A stretch of 42,335 nucleotides of DNA from Clostridia bacterium (GTDB taxonomy: Bacteria; Bacillota; Clostridia; Oscillospirales; Acutalibacteraceae), in assembly GCA_017625435.1 (NCBI GenBank), contig JAGAKX010000053.1, positions 1 to 42,335 of the forward strand, given 5' to 3'. Within the stretch, counting starts at the first letter, position 1. Each line of letters opens with the position of its first letter. The position numbers were made by a program, and so were the translations under genes. Positions 23,622 through 32,783 of the stretch are shown in pieces. The notes beneath the pieces were generated by a model. It was given only the letters and a program-made list of their open reading frames with translations. It ran no database searches and was not told where the DNA came from.

Positions 23622-24347
23622 TTATTTCCACTGTTTAAGATATTCTGCTACGCTTCGGCTCATTTCGACGGAGAAATCGCTGTTGTATTTTCTGTTGCAG
23701 AAGGCTTTCATCCAGTCCTCATAGGACTTTTCTTTTGCCTTGATACCGAACAATTCCTGAAGCTCATCCTTTTCCATTACACGGTAGGTATCCGTGTGAA
23801 CAATGTGCTTTATATCCGCTCTTTGGGGCTTTTCTCTTTTAATCTGTCCTTCGGTGGGATAACCGAAAACTATCATTGCGGCAGGGAAAACGTAATCCGG
23901 GAGATTCAGCATTTCACGGTGAATTTCGCAGTTTTCCATAATATCCCCTATGTAGCAGGAGCCGATACCGAAGCTTTCTGCTGCACACACAGCATTCTGT
24001 GCGGCAATTAATGCATCATTTACGGCAAGAAGAAAATCACCCTCGCGAAGAGGTCTCGGCTCGCATCCCGTAAATTTGAATGCATCATACCATTTTTTGA
24101 AATCCGCACAGAAAATGAGAGTAAATTTTGAGTCTGCTATAAAGGGCTGATTGTCGCAGGTGACAGAGAGTTTTTTAAGCAGCTCCTTATCCCTTATATC
24201 AAGAATTGTGTATAACTGCTGATTGCCTGCCGTGGGGGCATTTACGGCACAGAGAAGAATTTCTTCCTTTATATTTTCATCAATTTCCTTTTCCGTGAAT
24301 ACTCTCACAGATTTTCTGTTTTTAAGGCTTCTTGTAATTTCGTTCAT
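23622..24347 (-). CDS. Nitroreductase family oxidoreductase
   Basis: 241 residues of the FMN-dependent nitroreductase fold. The N-terminus RSLKNRKSVRVFTEKEID and PTAGNQQLY carry the FMN phosphate-binding arginines and the A-G-N-x-Q motif. The central FGIGSCYIGDI and PAAMIVFGYP complete the core. The layout is closer to the NfsA/FRP type than to small NfsB. Likely an NAD(P)H-dependent reductase of nitro compounds or quinones in the cytosol; the physiological substrate is unknown. The start overlaps the end of the EamA gene by 4 bp (ATGA), so the two are co-translated. Confidence 0.9.
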   Translation of the reverse strand: MNEITRSLKNRKSVRVFTEKEIDENIKEEILLCAVNAPTAGNQQLYTILDIRDKELLKKLSVTCDNQPFIADSKFTLIFCADFKKWYDAFKFTGCEPRPLREGDFLLAVNDALIAAQNAVCAAESFGIGSCYIGDIMENCEIHREMLNLPDYVFPAAMIVFGYPTEGQIKREKPQRADIKHIVHTDTYRVMEKDELQELFGIKAKEKSYEDWMKAFCNRKYNSDFSVEMSRSVAEYLKQWK

Positions 24348-25228
24348 TTTGTTTTCTCCTTACGGGGTGTGATTTCATTCCATAATGTAAAGCCTAAAAT
24401 AAGCACACCGCCTATAATCTGCGGTACCGTCATTTCTTCGCGGAGAATAACCACAGAGCATATAACGGCTACAAGGGGGTCAATATAGCTTAAAATTGCC
24501 GCCTTCTGACCGGGAAGCTCTTTAAGTGATGAAAAGTACATACAGTACGTAATTCCCGTGTGCACAAGACCGACTACAAAAAGCAGGGCAATTCCCTTCC
24601 CGTCAAGCCGTGCTATATTTATTCCGTCTGTTAAAAGCACATAGGGCAGAAGAGACACCGACGCCGCAACAAACTGCAGAAACGTGCGGTGGATTCCGTC
24701 AACACCCTTAATAAATTTATTGAGAAGTATTACCGTAGCATAAAGGCAGGCAGCACCGAGACCGAAAAGAATGCCCTTAAAGTGATTACTGCCCGAGTCT
24801 GACGAGCCGATGCCCGTAATAAGGACAATTCCCACAGTTGACATAACAAAGCATATCCATTGCTTTATTGTCATTTTCTCCTTAAAAAGCACGGGGCACA
24901 GAAGGGTTACAAGCACCGGGGCAAAATAATAGCTGAGGGTTGCCGCCGAAACCGTGGTGTAATTGTAGGCTTCAAAAAGAAGAATCCAGTTGAATGCCAT
25001 AGCAACACCCGAAAGAATCAGAAGCGGAAGCTGCTTCTTTATTTTCGGAAAAGGTATTGCACTTTTCGTCACAAGAAGGAAAAGTCCTATAAAAACCGTT
25101 GCCAGCACGGCACGGTAAAATGCAAGCTCCCCTGAGGAAATATCTATATTTCTTCTGAAAAGACCTATTGTGCCGAATATTGCCATTGATACAATCAGCA
25201 TAAGTCTTGCGTTAAAAAATTTTTTCAT
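24344..25228 (-). CDS. EamA/DMT superfamily transporter
   Basis: 294 residues with ten predicted membrane helices in two repeated EamA halves (about 10-140 and 150-285). The conserved FYRAVLATVFIG at the end of helix 2 and LSYIDPLVAVICSVVILRE in the second half are typical of the family. It probably exports or imports a small metabolite; the substrate is not readable. The start ATG 25228 is preceded by GGAGAA and lies 2 bp before the stop of the PHP gene upstream. PHP protein, transporter and nitroreductase thus form a tight operon. Confidence 0.88.
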   Translation of the reverse strand: MKKFFNARLMLIVSMAIFGTIGLFRRNIDISSGELAFYRAVLATVFIGLFLLVTKSAIPFPKIKKQLPLLILSGVAMAFNWILLFEAYNYTTVSAATLSYYFAPVLVTLLCPVLFKEKMTIKQWICFVMSTVGIVLITGIGSSDSGSNHFKGILFGLGAACLYATVILLNKFIKGVDGIHRTFLQFVAASVSLLPYVLLTDGINIARLDGKGIALLFVVGLVHTGITYCMYFSSLKELPGQKAAILSYIDPLVAVICSVVILREEMTVPQIIGGVLILGFTLWNEITPRKEKTK

Positions 25229-25229
25229 A

Positions 25230-26255
25230 TTATTCTCCGCCCTTAAAATCAAAGCAGTCCGTAAAATATGCGTTTGTTTCTGCTTTCAGTCCGTTTTTAT
25301 CAATTACCGTCACCCTGAAATAACCGTCCTCAGGATAAAGCTCAAATTCACCGTGGGTAATGTAGCCCGATTCCTCGTTATATCTTGACATACAGCGTCT
25401 TTTATTAACGGTACAGGTTATTTTGTCTGCAGGTGAGCAGTCAACAAAAAGTCTTCCGTTTTCAAGATACAGTCCGTAAATTTCGGGACCCTGCGACGAA
25501 TAGAAATTGCCTTTTATGAGTGCATCCGTCACACTTTCATAGGAAAGATTTTGCGCCTTTATTACGGTAAATGCACCGAAGGAATCCCACATACGGCAGG
25601 AGGGGTCGCGGCGGTTATGGTTATCGTCTGCGGCAATGCAGAAAATACGCTCCCCACTTCTCAGAAAATCGTCATAAGCCTTGGAGTTATACTCGTCATA
25701 CCCATCAATGAAGCTTGAATAATTACATATTTCCATTGCATTCATACCCTTGTACTTAATGTAATCCTCATAATGCTCAAGCGACCATGTGGGGTGGTTG
25801 TAGGTTACAAAAAAGCCCTTTTCACGGCAGATTTCTATTGCCTTGTTGATACAATCGGCATCATAGTTCTTTTCAAAATCGGGCTCTTTTTCATCGAAAA
25901 CAATTTCGCAGTTTCTTTCGGGATTATGATATTTCATTCTGTGAAAGCAGGGCTGTGTCACATTTTCCTTTGAAAGAGAAATAACACACAAATCGCAGAC
26001 ACGGGCGTGGAGAAAATCCTCACACGCCTCGTCAAAGCCCAGCTCAAAGCCCGTCAGCATAAGAAAATCATCATCCGTAAGGTCGTGGTGAGGCACCATA
26101 ATCTCGTGATCGGTACAGCAAAGAATACTGTAGCCGTGGGACTTATATAATTCCTTCATTTCGCGGGGTGTCAGCGTACCGTCGGAAACCGTGGAATGGG
26201 AATGCAGATTCGCTTTATAAAACTGTCCGTTTTCGGGTAAAAGAAAATACTTCAT
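25230..26255 (-). CDS. PHP-domain metal-dependent phosphoesterase-like protein
   Basis: 341 residues. The PHP metal motifs are NLHSHSTVSDG (His18, His20), CCTDHE with His50, NHPTWSLEHYED near 175 and ADDNHNRR near 225. Only a short N-terminal strand precedes them, and a C-terminal beta region (270-341) follows. PHP proteins hydrolyse phosphoester bonds using up to three metals; this group lacks a polymerase and has no assigned substrate. A weak promoter with TTTAAA, 17 bp and TATAAT is readable upstream. The ribosome binding site is poor (AAGAAAG). It heads the operon with the EamA and nitroreductase genes. Confidence 0.85.
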   Translation of the reverse strand: MKYFLLPENGQFYKANLHSHSTVSDGTLTPREMKELYKSHGYSILCCTDHEIMVPHHDLTDDDFLMLTGFELGFDEACEDFLHARVCDLCVISLSKENVTQPCFHRMKYHNPERNCEIVFDEKEPDFEKNYDADCINKAIEICREKGFFVTYNHPTWSLEHYEDYIKYKGMNAMEICNYSSFIDGYDEYNSKAYDDFLRSGERIFCIAADDNHNRRDPSCRMWDSFGAFTVIKAQNLSYESVTDALIKGNFYSSQGPEIYGLYLENGRLFVDCSPADKITCTVNKRRCMSRYNEESGYITHGEFELYPEDGYFRVTVIDKNGLKAETNAYFTDCFDFKGGE

Positions 26256-26323
26256 AACAGTCTTCTTTCTTTATGAATATAAAGTATTTTACCATTATAA
26301 GGAGCTGTCTGCAATATTTAAAA

Positions 26324-26363
26324 CAAAAAAACCGTACTTTACACAATCAGGTAAAAATACAGT
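26324..26363 (-). terminator. Terminator of the 44-codon small transcript
   Basis: On the minus strand ACTGTATTTTTAC pairs with GTAAAGTACGGT, allowing G-U pairs and one bulge. It is followed by a T run complementing 26324-26330. It lies 90 bp after the small ORF stop. Confidence 0.65.
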
Positions 26364-26452
26364 CCGTTTGTATGAGGCTCTCTGCCTCTTTATATGTAAT
26401 CCCTTTCGGGAATTTTTGTCGGAAAGCCCTTGAAGGCTGAACCCGTCTGCTC

Positions 26453-26587
26453 TTATGCGTCTTTGTAAGTTAAGAGAGCGTTGAGTTCCATAACCTTAAG
26501 GAGCTTCTTGAAAGAAAACTTCATTGATGCGATTTCATTTATGAGTCTTTCTTCTTCTTTGCGCATTTCTCTATCGTACTTTGACAT
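26453..26587 (-). CDS. Small charged helical protein, 44 residues, unknown
   Basis: The peptide starts MSKYDREMRKEEERLINEIA and ends LNALLTYKDA. It is basic/acidic and helical, with a heptad-like pattern (L, I, I, M, F, L, V, M spacing), so it may form a short coiled coil. AAAGGAG sits 9 nt before ATG 26587. A good promoter (26630-26657) precedes it and a rho-independent terminator follows, so the gene is an independent transcription unit of about 300 nt. I recognise no family. A long 3' region with several hairpins suggests the transcript could also act as an RNA. Confidence 0.65.
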   Translation of the reverse strand: MSKYDREMRKEEERLINEIASMKFSFKKLLKVMELNALLTYKDA

Positions 26588-26629
26588 ATTCAAGTACTCC
26601 TTTCGTTTGTGTTTTTTGTTTACATCCAC

Positions 26630-26657
26630 ATTATATCCGTTTTTTTGAAAATGTCAA
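26630..26657 (-). promoter_or_regulatory. Promoter of the 44-codon gene
   Basis: On the minus strand TTGACA (26657-26652) and TATAAT (26635-26630) have a 16-bp spacer, 43 bp before the start codon. TTTTGCACAAT lies immediately upstream of the -35 box (26663-26673). Confidence 0.8.
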
Positions 26658-26662
26658 GTTAT

Positions 26663-26784
26663 TTTGCACAATTGTAGATATTGTTATTTGTGCATTTTGC
26701 ACAATAGCTGTTTTTTGACAGAAATTAAACACCCCTGACATATTAGCCAAAACCACAAAATATTTTTTATGCAATATGCACAAT
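26663..26784. promoter_or_regulatory. Three TGCACAAT sites, one forming a perfect dyad
   Basis: TTTTGCACAAT occurs at 26663-26673 and 26695-26705, and ATGCACAAT at 26776-26784. The middle copy is the right half of TTGTGCA-TTT-TGCACAA (26688-26704), a perfect 7-nt dyad. The stretch lies between glyA and the small-gene promoter and has no other feature. Confidence 0.45.
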
Positions 26785-26814
26785 TTGTTATTTCATAATT
26801 GTCGCGTTCTCACG

Positions 26815-26842
26815 AAAAAACGGAGAGTCGAAAAGCTCTCCG
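26815..26842 (-). terminator. glyA terminator
   Basis: CGGAGAG (26821-26827) and CTCTCCG (26836-26842) form the stem, with six T following on the minus strand, 36 bp after the glyA stop. Confidence 0.85.
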
Positions 26843-26877
26843 CAAAAAAGTTTGTGTAATATTTTCAGGAAAATTTT

Positions 26878-28125
26878 TTAATAAAGAGGATATTTTTCCA
26901 GAAGTGTATTGACTTTTGCTCTGATTTCGTCAGCCTTTCCATCAAAATCAACGGTTGCAAGATAAATGCACTCTGCAATAACCTTCATATCTTCCTTTTT
27001 TAGTCCTCTTGTGGTAACAGCCGCCGTACCGATTCTTACGCCGCTTGTAATGAAGGGGCTCTGAGGGTCACGGGGAACGGCATTTTTGTTTACTGTGATA
27101 TAAACCTCATCAAGTCTGTGCTCAAGCTCCTTGCCGGTGATGTTCATATTCTGCAAATCAAGAAGAATAAGGTGATTGTCGGTTCCGCCGGAAACAAGAT
27201 TGAAGCCCTTTTCTTTAAGTGCATCAGCAAGGGCAGCGGTGTTTTCAATAACGCCCTTCTGATATTCCCTGAACTCGTCCTTAAGTGCCTCGCCGAAGCA
27301 GATAGCCTTACCTGCAATAACGTGCTCGAGGGGACCGCCCTGAGAGCCGGGGAAAATTGCCTTGTCTATTGCCTTGCCGAGCTCTTCCTTGCAGAGAATA
27401 AGACCGCCTCTGGGACCTCTTAAGGTCTTGTGGGTTGTAGTTGTTACGATATCTGCATAAGGTACGGGTGAGGGATGAAGCCCTGCGGCAACAAGACCTG
27501 CAATATGTGCCATATCAACCATAAAGTAAGCACCGCACTCTTTTGCAATGAGAGAAATCTTTTCAAAATCAATAATTCTGGGATAAGCGCTGGCACCTGC
27601 TACAATAAGCCTGGGCTTTACTTCAAGTGCAAGCTCTCTTAATGCTTCATAGTCAATTCTTCCCGTTTCGGCATCGACACCGTAGGGAACGAAATTGTAA
27701 AGCTTACCTGACATATTGACGGGAGAGCCGTGTGTTAAGTGGCCGCCCTCTGCAAGGGACATACCAAGCACCGTATCACCGGGCTGAAGCACAGCAAAAT
27801 ATGCGGCAAAGTTTGCCTGAGAGCCTGAATGGGGCTGAACATTTGCATATTCCGCACCGAAAAGCTTCTTTGCTCTTTCAATGGCAATTCTTTCGCACTC
27901 GTCAACACATACACAGCCGCCGTAATATCTCTTTCCGGGATAGCCTTCTGCATACTTGTTTGTAAGAATACTGCCGACCGCTGCCATAACTGCAGGGGAA
28001 ACAATATTTTCGGAAGCAATAAGCTCCAGATTTCTGCGCTCGCGCTGAAGCTCACTCTCCACAGCAGCTCCGACCTCAGGGTCCTGAAGCTTAATATAAT
28101 CCGTAACACTCTGAACGTTGAACAT
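26878..28125 (-). CDS. glyA: Serine hydroxymethyltransferase
   Basis: 415 residues, PLP-dependent fold type I. The N-terminal [29 protein letters not shown] and the PLP-lysine motif [14 protein letters not shown] near 225-238 are present; length and order are normal. It converts serine and tetrahydrofolate to glycine and methylene-THF in the cytosol, the main one-carbon source. GGAGGAAG precedes ATG 28125. The TRIC-type channel gene ends 22 bp upstream on the same strand, so they may share a transcript. Confidence 0.97.
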   Translation of the reverse strand: MFNVQSVTDYIKLQDPEVGAAVESELQRERRNLELIASENIVSPAVMAAVGSILTNKYAEGYPGKRYYGGCVCVDECERIAIERAKKLFGAEYANVQPHSGSQANFAAYFAVLQPGDTVLGMSLAEGGHLTHGSPVNMSGKLYNFVPYGVDAETGRIDYEALRELALEVKPRLIVAGASAYPRIIDFEKISLIAKECGAYFMVDMAHIAGLVAAGLHPSPVPYADIVTTTTHKTLRGPRGGLILCKEELGKAIDKAIFPGSQGGPLEHVIAGKAICFGEALKDEFREYQKGVIENTAALADALKEKGFNLVSGGTDNHLILLDLQNMNITGKELEHRLDEVYITVNKNAVPRDPQSPFITSGVRIGTAAVTTRGLKKEDMKVIAECIYLATVDFDGKADEIRAKVNTLLEKYPLY

Positions 28126-28146
28126 TTTTTCTTCCTCCGAAATAAA

Positions 28147-28785
28147 TTATATAGCTTTGGGGAGATCCCATTTGAATACAGATGCAAGAATTCTGAGAAC
28201 AAATATAAGGGTAATTCCGACAACAGCCGACAGCACCGCACTCTGATCAAATGTAATATACATTAAGTAATAGACGATACCGCCTACAATTGATGCAACG
28301 GCGTAAACTCTCTTTTTAAGAACAAAAGGCACCTCGCTTACGATGACATCTCTTAAGATACCTCCGCCGCAGCCCGTTGTCATTCCGAGAAATACAACAA
28401 AAAAGAAATTGTGGACAAAGCCGTTTCTTATTGCAACATTCATTCCGACAATGGTAAAAACGCCGAGACCTATTGCATCAAAGATATTATTGACCTTATC
28501 AATCACAACAATATTTTCGGAAAACTTATTTTTGAGAATACTTGCGATAATAAACGTAAGCAGACAGGTTGCAACCGCAAAAATAAGGTATATGTAATTC
28601 CTGAACATAGCAGGGGGAAGATTTCCTAAAAGAATATCTCTTATGGTACCGCCGCCGAGGGCAGTTATGATACCCGAAAAAATCACACCGAAAATATCAA
28701 AGCGTTTTGTTATGCCCAGCACCGCACCCGATATTGCAAAAGCACAGGTGCCTATCAGCTCAAGCACAAGAAGCATCGTGTCCAT
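28147..28785 (-). CDS. TRIC-type/UPF0126 cation channel family protein
   Basis: 212 residues, seven membrane segments in two repeated halves. The family glycine motifs appear in each half: FSGIITALGGGTIRDILLG near 38-56 and FLGMTTGCGGGILRDVIVSE near 130-150. Bacterial and archaeal members form trimeric K+-permeable channels. In Firmicutes the YvgT/YadS group has no fixed physiological role, though some members are linked to glycine. Its position directly before glyA fits that, which is inference. The start ATG 28785 is chosen because GAGGGG lies 8 nt upstream; a GTG two codons earlier is too close. Confidence 0.85.
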   Translation of the reverse strand: MDTMLLVLELIGTCAFAISGAVLGITKRFDIFGVIFSGIITALGGGTIRDILLGNLPPAMFRNYIYLIFAVATCLLTFIIASILKNKFSENIVVIDKVNNIFDAIGLGVFTIVGMNVAIRNGFVHNFFFVVFLGMTTGCGGGILRDVIVSEVPFVLKKRVYAVASIVGGIVYYLMYITFDQSAVLSAVVGITLIFVLRILASVFKWDLPKAI

Positions 28786-28885
28786 AAACACAACCCCTCA
28801 TTAATATAAATAATAATGAAAAAAGTATAACAAAAAACGAAAGCCATTACAAGGAAAATATCGTTTCGGGGGAAATTTTGTAAAT

Positions 28886-28914
28886 AAGGCAAGTAAAGTA
28901 AATTTACCTGCCTT
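28886..28914 (-). terminator. Probable terminator of the second PHP gene
   Basis: On the minus strand AAGGCAGGTAAA pairs with TTTACTTGCCTT through one G-U pair. The following T tract is interrupted, so strength is uncertain. Confidence 0.55.
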
Positions 28915-28937
28915 AAAAAATGTATAAACTTAACAAA

Positions 28938-30332
28938 TCAGAAGCAAAGATACTTATGCATAAACTTCTTCATTCTGCCGTTTATGGCTGTAAGCTGCTT
29001 TATTGCATCTTCTCTTTCCTCCTCTGTACCCACCGCACAGATTCTCATAAGTCTGCCTTCTTCTTTACAAAGCTCATCGTGTCGGGGGAAGTAATTCTTA
29101 AGAAGGAAGCAGGCATATCTTACGAAACGGTTTTCGCCTACAAGGCGGAATTCCGTGCTTATGGTATCAACCGCAACGGAATAGAAATCTCTGATTGAAG
29201 ATATAAGAGCCTTTCTTTCGTTTTCGGGTGAGAAAACAATTGTGGAGCAGATAAGGGCACCGTCATTTGACACATAAGAGGAATGGCTGTCGGTGCTGCC
29301 CACAACGGGGTAATGTCTGCCCTTCATACGGTCTTCATAATATCTTATGGTCTGGAAGCCGTTGTGCTCGTAATATCTTTCACCGCCGAGAACCTCAAAT
29401 GCATCAAAATCCTGATTATCCATAATATATTCGAGGAAGGGGGTGGGCACGTGATATGTATCGCTTATCCAGCAGGGATGGGGGAATATTGCAAGACCGC
29501 CTGCCTTTTTGATTTCAGAGAAAGCCCACTTCATAACCGCTGCAGGAATTTTGTCAACCTTTTCGGGTACGTCAGTTGCCTCTGCAAGAACTTCCATCTT
29601 ATCCTGCCAGTCTTCAACAGTATCGGCTTCGGGTGGAGTCACACCGGGCATTGCTCTTACCCAGCTGTCGCCGGTTTCACCGAAATGCTCATCCTTAACG
29701 AGAGCATTTATTGAATATTCACCGCCGAAGTTTACTATGTGTGCATCTGCTTCCTTGCCGTGAACATCGGGAAGATGTACCTCTTCACCGGGAACAATAT
29801 TGAACTCGGTAGGGATATTCTTAAAAAATTCCATTGCACGGATTGAGGGGTAATATCTGTGGTGGTCGGTAATTGCAAAAAAGTCGTAGCCGTGGCTTCT
29901 GTACATACCGCACACAACCTCGGGAGTCTGTCTGCCGTCGGAGCAGTTTGTGTGCATATGAAGGTCGCCTCTTAAAGGATAACGGCCTGCAAGGTCACTT
30001 TCAACTGCATAAACGGGGAACTGATTGATTCTTCTGCCCTCTTCATTTACAACACGGATAAAATACTGTTGCTCGCTGTCATAGGTATGCGTTATGTCAA
30101 AGCCGCCGATTTCATTGCAGACAAGAGTTTTTTCTCTGTAATCGCCGGAGGAAGGATAATCATAGGGCTTTCCGCCTTCAAGGGCACAGATGAGCACCTT
30201 GTATTCCTTCCCGGGAACAAATTCGGGGCGGCCGCCGGTAGGTCTTATATGCACGGTTACCTCTTTCCCTACAGGGAAAACAAGAGGAAACACATCGTAG
30301 TTTAACAATTGGTCAGTCATAGGAAAATTCAT
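28938..30332 (-). CDS. PHP-domain protein with N-terminal beta-sandwich
   Basis: 464 residues. Residues 1-115 look like an all-beta Ig-like domain (FPVGKEVTVHIRPTGG, QQYFIRVVNEEG). The PHP domain follows: RGDLHMHTNCSDG (His125, His127), AITDHHRYY, PGEEVHLPD, IFPHPCWISDTYH and GSTDSHSS, with metal ligands in the right order. A helical C-terminus (400-464) ends it. No signal peptide. The architecture differs from DNA polymerase or histidinol-phosphatase PHPs; the substrate is unknown. GGAGGTATT precedes ATG 30332. It diverges from typA. A second, shorter PHP protein is at 25230-26255. Confidence 0.85.
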   Translation of the reverse strand: MNFPMTDQLLNYDVFPLVFPVGKEVTVHIRPTGGRPEFVPGKEYKVLICALEGGKPYDYPSSGDYREKTLVCNEIGGFDITHTYDSEQQYFIRVVNEEGRRINQFPVYAVESDLAGRYPLRGDLHMHTNCSDGRQTPEVVCGMYRSHGYDFFAITDHHRYYPSIRAMEFFKNIPTEFNIVPGEEVHLPDVHGKEADAHIVNFGGEYSINALVKDEHFGETGDSWVRAMPGVTPPEADTVEDWQDKMEVLAEATDVPEKVDKIPAAVMKWAFSEIKKAGGLAIFPHPCWISDTYHVPTPFLEYIMDNQDFDAFEVLGGERYYEHNGFQTIRYYEDRMKGRHYPVVGSTDSHSSYVSNDGALICSTIVFSPENERKALISSIRDFYSVAVDTISTEFRLVGENRFVRYACFLLKNYFPRHDELCKEEGRLMRICAVGTEEEREDAIKQLTAINGRMKKFMHKYLCF

Positions 30333-30496
30333 AATAATACCTCCGTATCAAATTCGGATTTCGGATTTCGGAATTCAGAGAAAAGAGCTCTCCGCTTTCT
30401 TTACCTTTTCGTTTTTAATATTTTAGCATTTTATGAATAAAAATGATAGTCCAAAAATGAAAAAATATGTAAAACCCGTAAAAATATATAAATTTG

Positions 30497-30525
30497 TTGA
30501 TTTTCGGTATTTTCGGTGTTAATAT
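30497..30525 (+). promoter_or_regulatory. typA-zapA promoter
   Basis: TTGATT (30497-30502) and TAATAT (30520-30525) with a 17-bp spacer, about 48 bp before the TTG start codon. Confidence 0.55.
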
Positions 30526-30572
30526 ATCTTAGTTAGAAAAAAATCCGAAACAGTTTTTTGAAGGTGAATTTT

Positions 30573-32393
30573 TTGAGTAAAAGAGAAGATATAAGAAATA
30601 TTGCAATTATCGCTCACGTTGACCACGGTAAAACAACACTTGTTGACAAGCTTCTCAAACAGAGCGGCACGTTCAGAGAAAATGAGGTTGTTCAGGACAG
30701 AGTTATGGACTCAAACGACCTTGAAAGAGAAAGAGGAATCACAATTCTTTCAAAAAATACCTCTGTAAACTTCAACGGTGTTAAAATCAACATCGTTGAC
30801 ACTCCCGGCCACGCAGACTTCGGCGGTGAGGTTGAAAGAATTATGACAATGGTTGACGGCGTGCTTCTTCTTGTTGATGCGTTTGAAGGCTGTATGCCTC
30901 AGACACGCTTCGTGCTTTCAAAGGCCTTAGCCCTTAAGAAGACTCCTATGGTTGTCATCAACAAAATCGACCGTCCCGGTGCCCGTCCCGATGAGGTTAT
31001 CGACGAGGTTCTTGACCTTTTCATTGAGCTTGGTGCAGACGAGGAGCAGATTGAATTCCCCGTAATCTTTGCATCTGCAAGAGAGGGCTTTGCATCCTTT
31101 GACAAAACCGCAACGAGCGGTGATATGCGCCCCCTTCTTGAAGCTATCATTGAGAATATCCCGGCCCCCGAATGTGAAGCAGAGGCTCCCCTTCAGCTGC
31201 TTTTCTCGGCTCTCGATTATGACGACTATGTAGGCAGAATCGGTGTGGGCAGAATTGAAAGAGGCTCTGTCAAGGCAGGTCAGTCCGTAGTTCTTTGCCA
31301 GACAGACGGCGGCAGAAGAAACGTAAAGGTATCCCGCCTTTACCACTTCACGGGACTTGGCAGAACGGAAACAGATACTGCAAGCGCAGGCGACATTGTA
31401 GCAATTTCAGGTATTGAAGACCTTAATATCGGTGAGACAATATGCGCTCCCGAGTGCGTTGAGCCCCTTCCCTTCATCAAAATTGACGAGCCTACCCTTG
31501 CTATGACCTTCCACGTAAACGATTCCCCCTTTGCAGGCAGAGAGGGCAAGTTTGTTACATCCCGTAACATCCGCGCACGTCTTTTCAAAGAGGTTGAAAC
31601 AAACGTAAGCATGAGAGTTGAGGAGACAGACTCCACCGATACCTTCAAGGTTTCCGGCAGAGGTGAATTACACCTTTCAATTCTTATTGAAACTATGAGA
31701 AGACAGGGCTACGAATTCCAGGTATCCCGTCCCAAGGTAATATACAAGCAGGAAAACGGCGTTCTTCTTGAACCCATAGAGCTTCTTATTGTTGAGGTTC
31801 CCACAGACTATGTAGGTGCCGTTATGGAAAAAATCGGCTCCCGCCGAGGTGAGCTCGAAAATATGGGTACCCGTGACGGCGGCACAACTCACCTTGAGTT
31901 CAGAATTCCCGCAAGAGGACTAATAGGCTACCGTTCAGAATTCCTTACGGATACAAACGGCTACGGTATTATGAATAACCTCTTCCAGGGCTACGAGCCT
32001 TATAAGGGTGACATTCAGACAAGAGAAAGAGGCTCTATCGTTGCCCACGAAACAGGTGAAAGCACAGGCTACGGTCTTTGGAATACGCAGGAAAGAGGTC
32101 GTCTCTTCATCGGCCCCGGCGTTCCCGTTTATGAGGGTATGATTGTCGGCGAATGTGCAAAGGCTGAAGACATTGTCTGCAACGTATGCAAGAAAAAGCA
32201 AATGACAAACACCCGTGCATCCGGCTCCGACGACGCTCTTCGTCTTGTTCCCCACTCCGTTCTCTCCCTCGAGCAGAGTATGGAATTTTTAAGCGATGAT
32301 GAGCTTCTTGAGGTAACTCCCGTTTCTCTTCGTCTTCGCAAGAAGATTCTTTCAAAAGAGCTTCGTATGAAGCAGCAGTTCAAGAAAAACTAA
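30573..32393 (+). CDS. typA: Ribosome-associated translational GTPase TypA/BipA
   Basis: 606 residues. The GTPase motifs are AHVDHGKTTL (G1), RGITILSKNT (G2), DTPGHADF (G3), NKIDRPGARPDEV (G4) and SAREG (G5). EF-G-like domains II, III and V and the BipA-specific C-terminus follow (GTRDGGTTHLEFRIPARGLIGYR). It binds the 70S ribosome and assists subunit assembly and stress translation. The start is TTG at 30573, preceded by GAAGGTGA at about 5 nt, which yields the standard N-terminus SKREDIRNIAIIAH. A TTG five codons upstream lies inside the ribosome binding site. zapA follows 13 bp downstream. Confidence 0.96.
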   Translation: MSKREDIRNIAIIAHVDHGKTTLVDKLLKQSGTFRENEVVQDRVMDSNDLERERGITILSKNTSVNFNGVKINIVDTPGHADFGGEVERIMTMVDGVLLLVDAFEGCMPQTRFVLSKALALKKTPMVVINKIDRPGARPDEVIDEVLDLFIELGADEEQIEFPVIFASAREGFASFDKTATSGDMRPLLEAIIENIPAPECEAEAPLQLLFSALDYDDYVGRIGVGRIERGSVKAGQSVVLCQTDGGRRNVKVSRLYHFTGLGRTETDTASAGDIVAISGIEDLNIGETICAPECVEPLPFIKIDEPTLAMTFHVNDSPFAGREGKFVTSRNIRARLFKEVETNVSMRVEETDSTDTFKVSGRGELHLSILIETMRRQGYEFQVSRPKVIYKQENGVLLEPIELLIVEVPTDYVGAVMEKIGSRRGELENMGTRDGGTTHLEFRIPARGLIGYRSEFLTDTNGYGIMNNLFQGYEPYKGDIQTRERGSIVAHETGESTGYGLWNTQERGRLFIGPGVPVYEGMIVGECAKAEDIVCNVCKKKQMTNTRASGSDDALRLVPHSVLSLEQSMEFLSDDELLEVTPVSLRLRKKILSKELRMKQQFKKN

Positions 32394-32406
32394 AGGATAA
32401 TACATT

Positions 32407-32727
32407 ATGGAAAAGAATAAAGTAAATATTACCATAAGAAATCAGCAGTACACCATCATTTCCGAGGAATCCCCTGAGGATATAAAGCTCCTCTCAGAGG
32501 TTGTTGATAAAAAGCTCGGTGAAATTATGGGTACGGGCGGCAGAATTTCCCTTACGGAAGCACTTGTGCTTGTTTCCCTCGACCTTGCAAACGGTATGAA
32601 GAAAAGCGCCGACATCGTTTCAAAATACAAAAGCGAAATGGCAGGCTACCTTGAGGACGTGGAAAAAGCAACAATCGAAAGAGACAAGTACAAAAGAGAG
32701 CTTGACAAAATCAAGGGCAAAAACTAA
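32407..32727 (+). CDS. zapA: Cell division protein ZapA
   Basis: 106 residues with the ZapA order: an N-terminal beta hairpin (KVNITIRNQQYTIISEES), a helical core (LTEALVLVSLDLANGMKKS) and a C-terminal coiled coil (about 70-104). ZapA dimers cross-link FtsZ protofilaments at the division site. The length fits Firmicute ZapA. AAAGGATAA precedes ATG 32407. It is cotranscribed with typA and followed by a terminator. Confidence 0.88.
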   Translation: MEKNKVNITIRNQQYTIISEESPEDIKLLSEVVDKKLGEIMGTGGRISLTEALVLVSLDLANGMKKSADIVSKYKSEMAGYLEDVEKATIERDKYKRELDKIKGKN

Positions 32728-32734
32728 ATGCAAA

Positions 32735-32773
32735 AAGCGGATATTCCTTTCACGGGAATATCCGCAATTTTAT
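32735..32773 (+). terminator. typA-zapA terminator
   Basis: GCGGATATTCC (32737-32747) pairs with GGGAATATCCGC (32754-32765), followed by AATTTTATT. Confidence 0.8.
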
Positions 32774-32783
32774 TCTGTTTTTC

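Noticed and set aside
28147..28785. Glycine riboswitch or other riboswitch before glyA or the TRIC-type gene
   Set aside because: The gaps before both genes are short (22 bp before glyA) and show no aptamer-like structure.
30352..30376. Threefold TTCGGAT repeat upstream of the second PHP gene as an operator array
   Set aside because: The repeat is short and occurs once; without conservation data it cannot be told from a simple-sequence tract.
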